A stretch of 13,832 nucleotides of DNA, from contig JAPYVG010000041.1 of assembly GCA_028277025.1 (NCBI GenBank), positions 1 through 13,832 of the forward strand, read 5' to 3'. Both the position numbers and the translations under genes were made by a program. The DNA comes from Sulfolobaceae archaeon. GTDB lineage: Archaea > Thermoproteota > Thermoprotei_A > Sulfolobales > Sulfolobaceae. This document shows, piece by piece, positions 6,073 through 12,654 of the stretch. Position 1 is the first letter of the stretch; every line of letters starts with the position of its first letter. The notes under the pieces are model-generated. The model was not told the DNA's origin. It ran no database searches and was given only the letters and a program-made list of their open reading frames with translations.

Positions 6073-8439
6073 TTATCTCCTCCTTATTAAGAATACAGCC
6101 GCTGCTATTATTATAATAACAATCACTATACCAGCTATTAATCCTACATTAATACTTGTTGTAGTTGTTGTAGTAGAAGTCGAAGTTGTTGACGTAGTTG
6201 TAGTAGTTACAGTTGAAGTAGACGTAGTTGTAGTTGTTGTAGTAGTTACAGTTACTGGAGTAACATTCAAGCTACCGTAACTGAATTCTTCTCTTAAATT
6301 CCCATTAACATTCCACACTGCTTTAGCTACTATTTCATATACACCGGGGGTTAGCATACTGGCATTTATGACTGCTTGATAAATCCCATTGCCCATATTC
6401 TTAGCAATTACTACATAAGGCTTACCGTTTATCGTTACGTTACTATACGAATGCCCACTAACATCTAAGTACTTTAAGTATACATATACTGTAGCATTAG
6501 AGATTTGAGTAGGCGTTAGTGTATCAGTAGAGTTATCCCAAGTATAGGCTGTTACGTTCATAGTAAACGTATAGGATTGTCCTTGTTTTACAGACTGTAA
6601 GAATAAGTATGGATCAATCCTAAAGTAGTGTAAATTAGCAGTCACTATTATTTCTTGCGCCTGGAAGTTCCACTCTACCCACCTATAGGGGCCACTAGAT
6701 ATTAACGGAGCTATCTTCTCCGCATACACTATTTGCGGTGGAGTAGTATTAAATATGTGAGCTGGTACTATGGGGTATTCTGTTAATGCTAGATCTATTT
6801 GCAAGTAATTAGTAGTATTCAAGTATATTATTATCTGGTACGGGCTAGTCACCTTGGTCCAGACTATTGCTGGAATAGTACCAAACAGATCACCATTGAT
6901 AAAACCGTTATCATCTAAATATGTGTAGTTTACATGTAGTCCATCAAACGTATTAGTACCCATCATACCCGGTAAATCATACCACCAAATGGTAAAGTTC
7001 ACGTCATAAGCTGTTAGAGGCACTCCATCAATCCATGTATCATTATGTACTAAGTTCACTATTAACTCTGTACCATTATACACATAGGCACCATTAGGTA
7101 ACGTAACATTATGTATATATACTATTGACCAGTTTTGAGCAACCCACGGAATTAACTGATTAGGTGGCACTACTGTGGTGGGTTCACTTAGGTTAGTAAT
7201 TGCTAAACTATCATATAGGTCATTTAATGTGTTGAAAGCGTATAGGCTAACGCTTGCGTATGGATTCATATGCCTTGGAGTATCGGAGGAGACAGAGGAG
7301 AATATGAAAGTACCGTTTAATGCACTATTAGTCGGATGTACGTTTATTATACTAACAGCATAAACAGCGGTAACGTTTAAGTATATGTAGTTAGCCCAAC
7401 CTGGTAAATAAACGCCTTGTATTGCATTGCTCCATACGATTATTATGTAGGGTAATTGAACTTGCAATAAATACTCTGCTTCTTTCACGTCTTGTATACT
7501 CTGACTTAAAGTTGGCGCTGTGAGAGAGTCACTGAGTAAAGTATCTATTGTTGAGTTGGAGAACCCACCAACATTACCAGGATTCGTATATATTCCTTCC
7601 AACCAAGACGGTACTAGTGGGCCTAAATCTATCCAGCCGAACGTAGTTATATTGAAATCGTTATAAGGTGGTGTAGTAGCTGCAGTAATTAGAGTACCAA
7701 ATGTTGTCTGTTCCGGTACTATAGTTAAATTAATCATAGCAGCTTGAGCTTGTAAGTACGAAGCTAATCTCTGTAATGGGGAGGAACCCTCTGGATATAA
7801 GAACACTAATTTCAACGGGTTTCCATTGTAATACCACTGACCATTTACATGAGTAATACCAGGTATCATTTCTAGATACATTTCAGCCCTAGTTAAATTG
7901 TAGGACTCATATGCATAATAATAAGTTGTTACATTAGGATTGAACCATTCTTGATACAATATGGGAGATACAAAATAAGGTATATCTCTACCTAATACAC
8001 CGTTATCCCATACTATATCAGTTATGTTCTGCGGGTTTATCAAACTACTTATTGCGTATCTGAAATATAAGTTTGCAGTTAAGTTATTTCCAAATGCGAA
8101 AACTAATTGGCCAAAACTAGTTACTGGTGATATCGCAACATATACAGTATTCTTATAATCTTTTAAAGCCTCTTCTATTTCAGAGACGTGATCAATAGTT
8201 GCAAAATCTATTTTACCAGCTATTAATGCATTAAACTCTGCAGTGTGAGTTGAATAAGAGTATAAGTATATTATTGTTCCTACCCAAGGTTCGCTATATC
8301 TTACTTGATACCAATTTAAAATCGGGGCATTAAAGTTTGAGATTGTATAACCAGACGCTACTATTGGTTGGGATACTAGATATATTCCAAATAGTATTAT
8401 TAACAAACTTATGGATAATATTAAAATACCCCTTATCAT
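6073..8439 (-). CDS. Membrane-anchored family 5 solute-binding protein with circularly permuted domain order
   Basis: This 788-residue protein is the extracytoplasmic substrate receptor of the adjacent Opp/Dpp-type importer. An N-terminal signal segment (about 4-29) is followed by a region (about 50-360) with motifs normally in the second half of SBP_bac_5 proteins: FNALIAGKIDFATID (69-83), FRYAISSLINPQNITDIV (126-143), AEMYLEMIPG (185-194) and a C-terminal-type LPYIIIVW (329-336). Then come motifs normally in the first half: TFIFSSVSSDTPRHMNPY (377-394), NDTWIDGVPLTAYDVNFT (466-483), IVPAHIFN (557-564) and SGPYRWVEW (582-590). Residues about 615-728 look like an Ig-type beta domain, 728-762 form a Ser/Thr linker, and 764-785 a membrane helix with an RRR end. 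Substrate may be peptide or oligosaccharide. Confidence 0.9.
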   Translation of the reverse strand: MIRGILILSISLLIILFGIYLVSQPIVASGYTISNFNAPILNWYQVRYSEPWVGTIIYLYSYSTHTAEFNALIAGKIDFATIDHVSEIEEALKDYKNTVYVAISPVTSFGQLVFAFGNNLTANLYFRYAISSLINPQNITDIVWDNGVLGRDIPYFVSPILYQEWFNPNVTTYYYAYESYNLTRAEMYLEMIPGITHVNGQWYYNGNPLKLVFLYPEGSSPLQRLASYLQAQAAMINLTIVPEQTTFGTLITAATTPPYNDFNITTFGWIDLGPLVPSWLEGIYTNPGNVGGFSNSTIDTLLSDSLTAPTLSQSIQDVKEAEYLLQVQLPYIIIVWSNAIQGVYLPGWANYIYLNVTAVYAVSIINVHPTNSALNGTFIFSSVSSDTPRHMNPYASVSLYAFNTLNDLYDSLAITNLSEPTTVVPPNQLIPWVAQNWSIVYIHNVTLPNGAYVYNGTELIVNLVHNDTWIDGVPLTAYDVNFTIWWYDLPGMMGTNTFDGLHVNYTYLDDNGFINGDLFGTIPAIVWTKVTSPYQIIIYLNTTNYLQIDLALTEYPIVPAHIFNTTPPQIVYAEKIAPLISSGPYRWVEWNFQAQEIIVTANLHYFRIDPYLFLQSVKQGQSYTFTMNVTAYTWDNSTDTLTPTQISNATVYVYLKYLDVSGHSYSNVTINGKPYVVIAKNMGNGIYQAVINASMLTPGVYEIVAKAVWNVNGNLREEFSYGSLNVTPVTVTTTTTTTTSTSTVTTTTTSTTSTSTTTTTTSINVGLIAGIVIVIIIIAAAVFLIRRR
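6153..6258 (-). repeat. Low-complexity Ser/Thr linker coding repeat
   Basis: The DNA encoding the Thr/Ser stalk of the binding protein is built from repeated ACA, ACT and TCT-type codons. A 19-base unit, GTTGTAGTTGTTGTAGTAG on the plus strand, occurs identically at 6158-6176 and 6227-6245. Such a tract can change length by slippage. The linker is a known feature of the oligopeptide-class binding proteins of Sulfolobales, where it is thought to span the cell wall zone and to be glycosylated. Confidence 0.8.
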
Positions 8440-8462
8440 ATTTTATATTAATAAGGTGTGAA

Positions 8463-8470
8463 TATAAAAA
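8463..8470 (-). promoter_or_regulatory. TATA box of the solute-binding protein gene
   Basis: TTTTTATA on the minus strand is centred 27-28 nt before the ATG at 8439, the textbook spacing for a leaderless Sulfolobales transcript. Confidence 0.6.
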
Positions 8471-8578
8471 CTTTATTAAATGTTGTCCCCTTAGTCTTAA
8501 AGTTTTCATAAAGATAGGTATGCAAATGTATTTAAAATGACAAACATTGTATAATATTCAATTAACTAACTTATTATT

Positions 8579-8616
8579 AAAAAATTGCTATTTTTAGGTA
8601 ATTTTACCTAAAAATA
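8579..8616 (-). terminator. Hairpin plus T-run terminator of the propeller-like protein gene
   Basis: A perfect 13-bp inverted repeat (arms 8589-8601 and 8604-8616, TATTTTTAGGTAA and its complement, 2-nt loop) includes the TAA stop codon at 8604-8606. On the minus strand it is followed four bases later by six T residues (8584-8579). This is the shape of a bacterial intrinsic terminator; the stem is AT-rich, and the perfect symmetry would also allow it to serve as a protein-binding site. Confidence 0.5.
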
Positions 8617-9767
8617 ATAATTAAACCCAGATAGTTAGACCCTTGTTGCTTATAACCAACTCCTATTTCATAATTGCTTACATTCTTTAAATCCTCAATC
8701 ACTACGAATGATTTTTGAAATATAGGATGTAAAGAAGTAAAGGAAGTTCCCTGTAATAATACTGTACCATAAGCAGTACCGTTTTCTGTCTCGAAAGGAA
8801 CCCTTATAGCTATATATAACTCATTACCATAACTACCTACTGCCGAGACAACACCGATTTTATAATTTAAGTTTACTGGAATTAATTTACCGCCTTGTAA
8901 ATAACCTAAAAATGGTTGTGGAGTATTAGGATTAGTTAAATTCTCACCGCCCACTATTGCCTCTCCGTTCCACCAATAACTCGTTAATAATACTCCTATG
9001 TGTAAATACCCGAACTTTAGCTCCGTGAAATTAGTCCCATTAAATATTGCTGCGGTCATATTTATAGCGTTCCCACCTACTACTAATATCCCAGAATTAG
9101 ATGGAGATATTGAGTAAATAGAGGAAGTACCACCCAATACAGTCATTTCAGATGGTAATAAAGAGGTTAAATCCTTATGAGCGGTACTATTTATCATTAT
9201 TAGGAATGGCACTAGAAAAGTTTGTCCGCCTAAATATACAATATAAGCATTCCCGCCAACAAGCCAATACTTCCCAGTCCACGCTATCGCATAAACTTGT
9301 CCTAAATCATAAAAAGGCGAAAAGAGGTTAGATAGGTTATAAATCTTACCATTATCTATGTTTATTGCTATTAAGGAGGAATGGAGACTACCATTTATCC
9401 TTTCACTTCCTCCAACTAAAAGTGTACTTCCATTATACCCTATAGCATACGTATAACCACCATAAAAATATTTAGAAACATTAATTACTAGACAAGATTT
9501 ATTACTAAGATAAAATAGCGCGACAACCCCTTCTGAAAGTGTATTATTATTATAAAACTTTACCCCCGCTATTGCAATTTCTTGGTTATTTATTGCAGCA
9601 ATGGAGTAAATTTTAGAAAATGAGGGCAAAACTATTATATCAATTTGAGGAGATGTAAGGTAAAAATATAGGAAAACACCTAAGGCCAAAACTATCAGTG
9701 CAAGGATTGTTAAAATACCTATACGTGTAGTGATACGCATACCGTGTGACTTTCTATCGTTACCCAT
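8604..9767 (-). CDS. Membrane-anchored extracytoplasmic protein with propeller-like repeats
   Basis: A 387-residue protein with a single N-terminal membrane segment (about 14-37) preceded by Arg/Lys, so the rest is probably outside the cell. The ectodomain is made of about seven repeats of 35-50 residues, each beginning with a small-hydrophobic strand and a turn: YSIAAINNQEIAIAG, YAIGYNGSTLLVGG, YAIAWTGKYWLVGG, YSISPSNSGILVVGG, SYWWNGEAIVGG, SAVGSYGNELYIA and YEIGVGY. This periodicity suggests a seven-bladed beta-propeller. Many N-glycosylation sequons (NNT, NKS, NVS, NGS, NLS, NMT, NFT) fit surface exposure. No enzymatic motif is visible. A TATA box 27-28 nt before the ATG at 9767 supports that start over the internal MRITTRIG. 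It lies upstream of the transporter genes on the same strand but ends in its own terminator. Confidence 0.75.
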   Translation of the reverse strand: MGNDRKSHGMRITTRIGILTILALIVLALGVFLYFYLTSPQIDIIVLPSFSKIYSIAAINNQEIAIAGVKFYNNNTLSEGVVALFYLSNKSCLVINVSKYFYGGYTYAIGYNGSTLLVGGSERINGSLHSSLIAINIDNGKIYNLSNLFSPFYDLGQVYAIAWTGKYWLVGGNAYIVYLGGQTFLVPFLIMINSTAHKDLTSLLPSEMTVLGGTSSIYSISPSNSGILVVGGNAINMTAAIFNGTNFTELKFGYLHIGVLLTSYWWNGEAIVGGENLTNPNTPQPFLGYLQGGKLIPVNLNYKIGVVSAVGSYGNELYIAIRVPFETENGTAYGTVLLQGTSFTSLHPIFQKSFVVIEDLKNVSNYEIGVGYKQQGSNYLGLIIIFR

Positions 9768-9790
9768 AATTTAGTTCTCTCCGCCCTCTG

Positions 9791-9798
9791 ATATATAG
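9791..9798 (-). promoter_or_regulatory. TATA box of the propeller-like protein gene
   Basis: CTATATAT on the minus strand is centred 27-28 nt before the ATG at 9767. It lies in a 94-bp region shared with the divergent DUF72 gene. Confidence 0.55.
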
Positions 9799-9831
9799 TT
9801 ATTCCCAGAGCACGAAACCTCCTTAAAAAAG

Positions 9832-9839
9832 CATATTTA
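9832..9839 (+). promoter_or_regulatory. TATA box of the DUF72 gene
   Basis: CATATTTA, preceded by an A-rich BRE-like stretch (TTAAAAAAG), is centred 26-27 nt before the ATG at 9862. The two divergent TATA boxes are about 40 bp apart, so a single bound regulator could affect both genes. Confidence 0.55.
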
Positions 9840-9861
9840 GGGGAAAAACCTCAGAAAATTA

Positions 9862-10539
9862 ATGGAGGTATTCATTGGTACATCGGGTTGGAGCTATAGT
9901 TGGAACGAAGGAAACTCGTTAGACTGGTATGTGAAAAATTCTGGTTTCAACGCTGTAGAACTAAACTCAAGCTTTTATCACTTCCCACCACAATCTGCAA
10001 TTAAGAAGTGGAGCAAATATTCCTCACTCATTCACTGGGTCGTAAAAGTGAACAGAATTATAACTCACGTAAAGAAATTAAAGGACGTCGAAACATGGTA
10101 TAAGTTTGAGAAGATTTTCGAGCCTATAAACCCAGATCTTTATCTCTTCCAATTCCCAGAGAGCTTCAAGTTCAATGAGGAAAACTTAAGGAGAATATTA
10201 TACTTTGAGGGAATAGTCGGAGAAAAAATGGCCGTGGAATTTAGGGATATAAAATGGTACCAGAACGAGTTACCACTCAAAAAAGCTACGATAGTCTCAA
10301 TAGATTCCCCAATAGGAACGTTTATCGTAAAGAACACCGACACAATTTATTTACGTTTCCACGGTAGGACTGAGTGGTATTGGTATGAGTACAGCAGGGA
10401 TGAGCTAGAGGAGTTAGCAAGAAAAGTAATACAATTAAATCCCTCTAGACTTTACATGTTTTTCAACAATGATCTATGGATGTTAGAGAACGGAAGGATG
10501 ATGAAAGAGATCATTGAGAATTTACCAAAGAAACCATAA
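9862..10539 (+). CDS. DUF72 (YecE-like) family protein
   Basis: The 225-residue protein shows the family signatures in order: GTSGWSYSW (6-14), AVELNSSFYHFPP (31-43, the VExNxxFY motif), a Trp-containing VVKVNRIITHVKKL (60-73, the fKxxrxiTH motif), LFQFPESF (95-102, the LxQfPpsf strand), MAVEFRDIKW (123-132, the EfRhxxW motif) and a late LRFHGRTEWYWYEYS (164-178, the lRlHG motif). DUF72 proteins adopt a TIM-barrel-like fold and contain conserved His, Glu and Arg residues resembling an active site, but no reaction is established. Length is in the normal range for archaeal members. No co-directional neighbour; own TATA box and T-rich end, so it is probably transcribed alone. It starts at the first ATG after the TATA box. 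Confidence 0.9.
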   Translation: MEVFIGTSGWSYSWNEGNSLDWYVKNSGFNAVELNSSFYHFPPQSAIKKWSKYSSLIHWVVKVNRIITHVKKLKDVETWYKFEKIFEPINPDLYLFQFPESFKFNEENLRRILYFEGIVGEKMAVEFRDIKWYQNELPLKKATIVSIDSPIGTFIVKNTDTIYLRFHGRTEWYWYEYSRDELEELARKVIQLNPSRLYMFFNNDLWMLENGRMMKEIIENLPKKP

Positions 10540-10559
10540 TTCTTTTTACACTCTTTCTT
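10540..10559 (+). terminator. T-rich terminator of the DUF72 gene
   Basis: TTCTTTTTACACTCTTTCTT immediately follows the stop codon, a typical pyrimidine-rich archaeal transcript end. Confidence 0.45.
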
Positions 10560-10570
10560 ACTGTTAGTAC

Positions 10571-10675
10571 TTATATCCATAAATTACAAGAATAAAGTAG
10601 TTTATGACCAGCGATTAAAGGCAATCTTTTGTAAAACCTCCCTATAACCATTCTCTTTATATTACTTACACTCAT
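10571..10675 (-). pseudogene. N-terminal remnant resembling a radical SAM protein
   Basis: A 34-codon frame starts MSVSNIKRMVIGRFYKRLPL and ends IAGHKLLYSCNLWI before TAA. The HKLLYSCNL segment resembles the entry to the CxxxCxxC iron-sulfur motif of archaeal radical SAM enzymes (usually Y.CNLxCxxC), but the frame ends just after the first cysteine and no second or third cysteine follows in the bases up to the DUF72 gene. This suggests a gene truncated by deletion, leaving its promoter and first 34 codons. The region before the DUF72 stop is too short to hold the rest. An alternative is a genuine tiny gene of unknown role. The family assignment comes from recalled motif patterns only. Confidence 0.4.
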
Positions 10676-10694
10676 TGGTCTGATAACTGCCGTA

Positions 10695-10704
10695 GATATA
10701 TTTT
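10695..10704 (-). promoter_or_regulatory. TATA box upstream of the radical SAM-like remnant
   Basis: AAAATATATC on the minus strand is centred about 25 nt before the ATG at 10675, so the remnant retains what looks like a functional leaderless promoter. Confidence 0.4.
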
Positions 10705-10887
10705 AGCGAATAGTTATTTAAATTACTTTATTTAAATACTATACTAACCTTATTGAAACACAAGATTAGATATACGAAAGGACAATTAAAAAGTATAATT
10801 TATTAAAGATAATTTTTACGGAAAATATTTATAGTCACAATAAATTGATAATAATTAAAAAAGTGATATTGACTTTTTATTAGAAAA
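10705..10887. other. AT-rich intergenic stretch without a recognised gene
   Basis: Together with 10540-10704 this is the gap between the DUF72 gene and the Met-rich protein gene. I see no open frame of note, no RNA gene and no repeat. The part next to the Met-rich gene (10851-10887) has A runs on the plus strand, including six at 10857-10862, which on the minus strand form a T-rich terminator for that gene. Confidence 0.5.
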
Positions 10888-11139
10888 TTACCCACCCCAT
10901 GCATAACCTCCAGATGAGGAAGAAGATGTTGTTGAGGTATTCATAGAGGAAGTTGACTGCATACCGCCAGATGACATAGAATTACTCCCCATCGAACTAC
11001 TCATCTGATTAGATTCCATCGAATTGCTCATCTGACTATTAGTTGTACTACCGACATGGAATGCAAATACTACTACTAAGATTATTACTACTACCGCTAG
11101 TACCCCTATTCCCGCAATTACTGGTTTACTTATTTTCAT
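10888..11139 (-). CDS. Small single-span membrane protein with Met/Ser-rich tail
   Basis: Starting at the ATG at 11139 (MKISKPVIAG) the product is 83 residues; a start at 11160 would add MRRKRIL. The shorter start is preferred because TTATAAAA at 11168-11161 is centred 25-26 nt upstream, ideal for a leaderless transcript. A strong membrane helix (about 6-27, VIAGIGVLAVVVIILVVVFA) is followed by an extracytoplasmic tail containing nine methionines spaced mostly 4-6 residues apart among Ser, Asn and Thr (for example QMSNSMESNQMSSSMG), then poly-Ser and a YAWGG end. I do not recognise a family. Regularly spaced Met in an external tail resembles Cu(I)/Ag(I)-binding segments, which is inference. 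It follows the APC-like permease gene by at most 23 nt. Confidence 0.65.
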   Translation of the reverse strand: MKISKPVIAGIGVLAVVVIILVVVFAFHVGSTTNSQMSNSMESNQMSSSMGSNSMSSGGMQSTSSMNTSTTSSSSSGGYAWGG

Positions 11140-11160
11140 CAAAATCCTTTTCCTTCTCAT

Positions 11161-11168
11161 TTTTATAA
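11161..11168 (-). promoter_or_regulatory. Internal TATA box overlapping the permease stop codon
   Basis: TTATAAAA on the minus strand includes the end of the upstream permease gene (stop at 11165-11163) and is spaced 25-26 nt from the ATG at 11139. It would let the Met-rich protein be transcribed independently. Confidence 0.45.
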
Positions 11169-12200
11169 TACTTTTCCCAATTTTCTTTCAAATAGAAACA
11201 TGATTATTATTACAAAGAGAATTAATAAGATTGAAATAATTGCTTCAAAGGATGAGGAGAGAATAGCGTACTCACCGTAAATGAAAAGGGCAAGGGAAGT
11301 TAACGTTGCGGGAAGTAGAAGTTTACCCAGCAGTTTCACGGAAGAAAAAGAGAGTACGGATAGGCTTAAGTAAAGTGCTACCAAGGAAGGGACAATGAGG
11401 GTATTATAAAACAAGGAATAATTTAAATTACCTATGAGAGAGAAGGGGATTATGAGCGTGTTCAACAATCCCCTTACCTTAGTACTTATCCCGCGGTATT
11501 CTAACAAGTTATTTAACGCATAAAGTTCAGCTAAAATTAAACCATAATTACCTATTGCAACACCATAACTCGAGATAATGTTAGGGGATAAGAACGAACT
11601 GTAAAACAACATTGAACCGCCTATCATGTAGGCTATAGGGATGTAGTTCGAGAATGATTTATCGCCATTTATAAAAGTGGAGAGGGTAATACAAACCGTA
11701 ATCAGTGATGATGAAAGAATGTTTGTAAACAAGGAAGTTATGGGTAAGGGTACATGGGATATACTAACTTTCCAACCTATTGGTAATACTAACGCTACCT
11801 GGGAGAAAAATATGAAGGGGAAAGCATAAATTGCCTTCCTCATGATAGCTAATAAATACACGCTGACGGATATTATGACGGTTAAAATGATAGCCTCTAA
11901 ACCATCAAGGTTTAGGACGTAATATGGGATATAAACCACAGTGTAAATAACGTAAAGGTAATAACTCGTGATCCATGAAACGATGAAAACTAAATATGGG
12001 ATTTTACCTATTCTCTCCACGTAAATTGATAGTCCCCCTTCTTTCCATTCAACTTTTACAAGAAAGTAAGTCATTATTACTACTGAAAAAGCCAGAATGA
12101 AGGAAAATAGTGCTATAGGAAAGGGAAAGTGTGTAGTAGCTAATGTTGCGGGTGCTATTGTTGAACCTATAAAGGAAAAGATAACTAGCTTGTTTCGCAT
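11163..12200 (-). CDS. APC-like integral membrane permease
   Basis: A 345-residue, almost entirely hydrophobic protein with about 11-12 predicted helices (starting near residues 5, 28, 66, 101, 123, 152, 183, 213, 246, 267, 291 and 317). The first helix carries FIGSTIAPATL, resembling the GSGI break in helix 1 of amino acid-polyamine-cation transporters, and EGGLSIYVERIGK (54-66) resembles the conserved GGxYxYxxxxxG loop after helix 2. Usual members are 430-500 residues, so this is a compact or divergent member; substrate is unknown. ATG at 12200 has a TATA-like TTATTATG centred about 26 nt upstream. Ile, Leu, Ser and Tyr dominate. The neighbouring Met-rich protein gene lies just downstream on the same strand. 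Confidence 0.65.
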   Translation of the reverse strand: MRNKLVIFSFIGSTIAPATLATTHFPFPIALFSFILAFSVVIMTYFLVKVEWKEGGLSIYVERIGKIPYLVFIVSWITSYYLYVIYTVVYIPYYVLNLDGLEAIILTVIISVSVYLLAIMRKAIYAFPFIFFSQVALVLPIGWKVSISHVPLPITSLFTNILSSSLITVCITLSTFINGDKSFSNYIPIAYMIGGSMLFYSSFLSPNIISSYGVAIGNYGLILAELYALNNLLEYRGISTKVRGLLNTLIIPFSLIGNLNYSLFYNTLIVPSLVALYLSLSVLSFSSVKLLGKLLLPATLTSLALFIYGEYAILSSSFEAIISILLILFVIIIMFLFERKLGKVL

Positions 12201-12222
12201 TGGGGAAAGGGATTACATCGGG

Positions 12223-12230
12223 CATAATAA
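12223..12230 (-). promoter_or_regulatory. TATA-like box of the APC-like permease gene
   Basis: TTATTATG on the minus strand is centred about 26 nt before the ATG at 12200, consistent with leaderless initiation. The element is imperfect. Confidence 0.4.
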
Positions 12231-12244
12231 CTTTTTTCCCATAT

Positions 12245-12376
12245 ATGGCTCTGTTTTCGTATGTCCAACTATTTCATTCGGAGTTCGTCAAAGAGCCGCA
12301 GTTTCCGACAAACCGTGAAGTTTATGTTTTCATTATCACTCAACATTCCTATCTCTCCCCACAAATGCTAACATGA
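12245..12376 (+). pseudogene. Possible 5' fragment of a gene interrupted by the IS110 element
   Basis: A 43-codon frame begins MALFSYVQLFHSEFVKEPQF and continues into the presumed left end of the insertion sequence. Up to codon 32 (ACT at 12338-12340) it would be host sequence; the near-identical ACTGAAC at the right edge (13822-13828) would continue it as T-E-R. The codons CTG, TCG, CCG, CAG and CGT are uncommon for AT-rich Sulfolobales genes, and no convincing TATA box is seen, so this may be a chance frame. Confidence 0.2.
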
Positions 12377-12570
12377 GAAATAAGAACAGCACAATGAACT
12401 TAATGTGAGGGAGAGTAGGGTGCTCAATGAAACTCGTTATGTACTCGAGAGAGATGGTCAACCCATAGATGTCATGAGGAGGAGTATGAGAATAAGAGGT
12501 TGAACTATCAAACCCTATGAAAATCCGACAGAGCGTTTACCCGTGACGTAGCTTTCCCAACCGTCACTGG
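12348..12570 (+). ncRNA. Candidate bridge RNA of the IS110 element
   Basis: The untranslated left part of the element is unusually rich in pairing. CCTA-t-CTCTCCC-CACA (12348-12363) pairs with TGTG-a-GGGAGAG-TAGG (12404-12419), 15 bp with two single-base bulges. TCAACC (12458-12463) pairs with GGTTGA (12498-12503), and GTGACG (12543-12548) with CGTCAC (12562-12567). A TATA-like TTTATGTT at 12321-12328 predicts a transcript start near 12350, at the base of the first stem. In the IS110 group the bridge RNA, whose loops pair with target and donor DNA, lies in this position before the transposase. The 3' end and the guide loops were not determined. Confidence 0.4.
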
Positions 12571-12600
12571 CTAAGGGATCATACATCCTTCGAGGGAAAC

Positions 12601-12612
12601 ACCTATATAGGT
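12601..12612 (+). promoter_or_regulatory. Palindromic TATA-like box before the transposase
   Basis: ACCTATATAGGT is a perfect 12-bp palindrome with a TATA-like core, followed by TTTATTAG. Either could direct transcription starting at about 12632-12642, shortly before the ATG at 12655. Confidence 0.35.
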
Positions 12613-12617
12613 TTATT

Positions 12618-12646
12618 AGTCGAGGAGAGTAATACTCTCCTCGACT
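12618..12646. repeat. Perfect 13-bp inverted repeat upstream of the transposase
   Basis: Arms AGTCGAGGAGAGT (12618-12630) and ACTCTCCTCGACT (12634-12646) are separated by AAT. As RNA this is a very stable hairpin ending nine bases before the transposase ATG. It could end the leader RNA, limit transposase translation by occluding the start region, or be part of the element's recognition structure. Confidence 0.8.
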
Positions 12647-12654
12647 GGGGAAAC

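Noticed and set aside
6153..6258. Short repeats that might be a CRISPR array
   Set aside because: No regular spacer-repeat pattern; the repetition is explained by Thr and Ser codons of the linker in an intact reading frame.
6073..8439. Binding protein as a fusion of two complete solute-binding domains
   Set aside because: Each family motif is present once only; the protein has one copy of each half in swapped order, not two full domains.
10540..10887. tRNA or C/D box RNA in the gap between the DUF72 and Met-rich genes
   Set aside because: No cloverleaf pattern, and no properly spaced RTGATGA and CTGA boxes were found on either strand.
12097..12318. 73-codon plus-strand frame across the start of the APC-like permease
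   Set aside because: It is antisense to the permease's N-terminal helices for most of its length, has no TATA box and no protein-like pattern.
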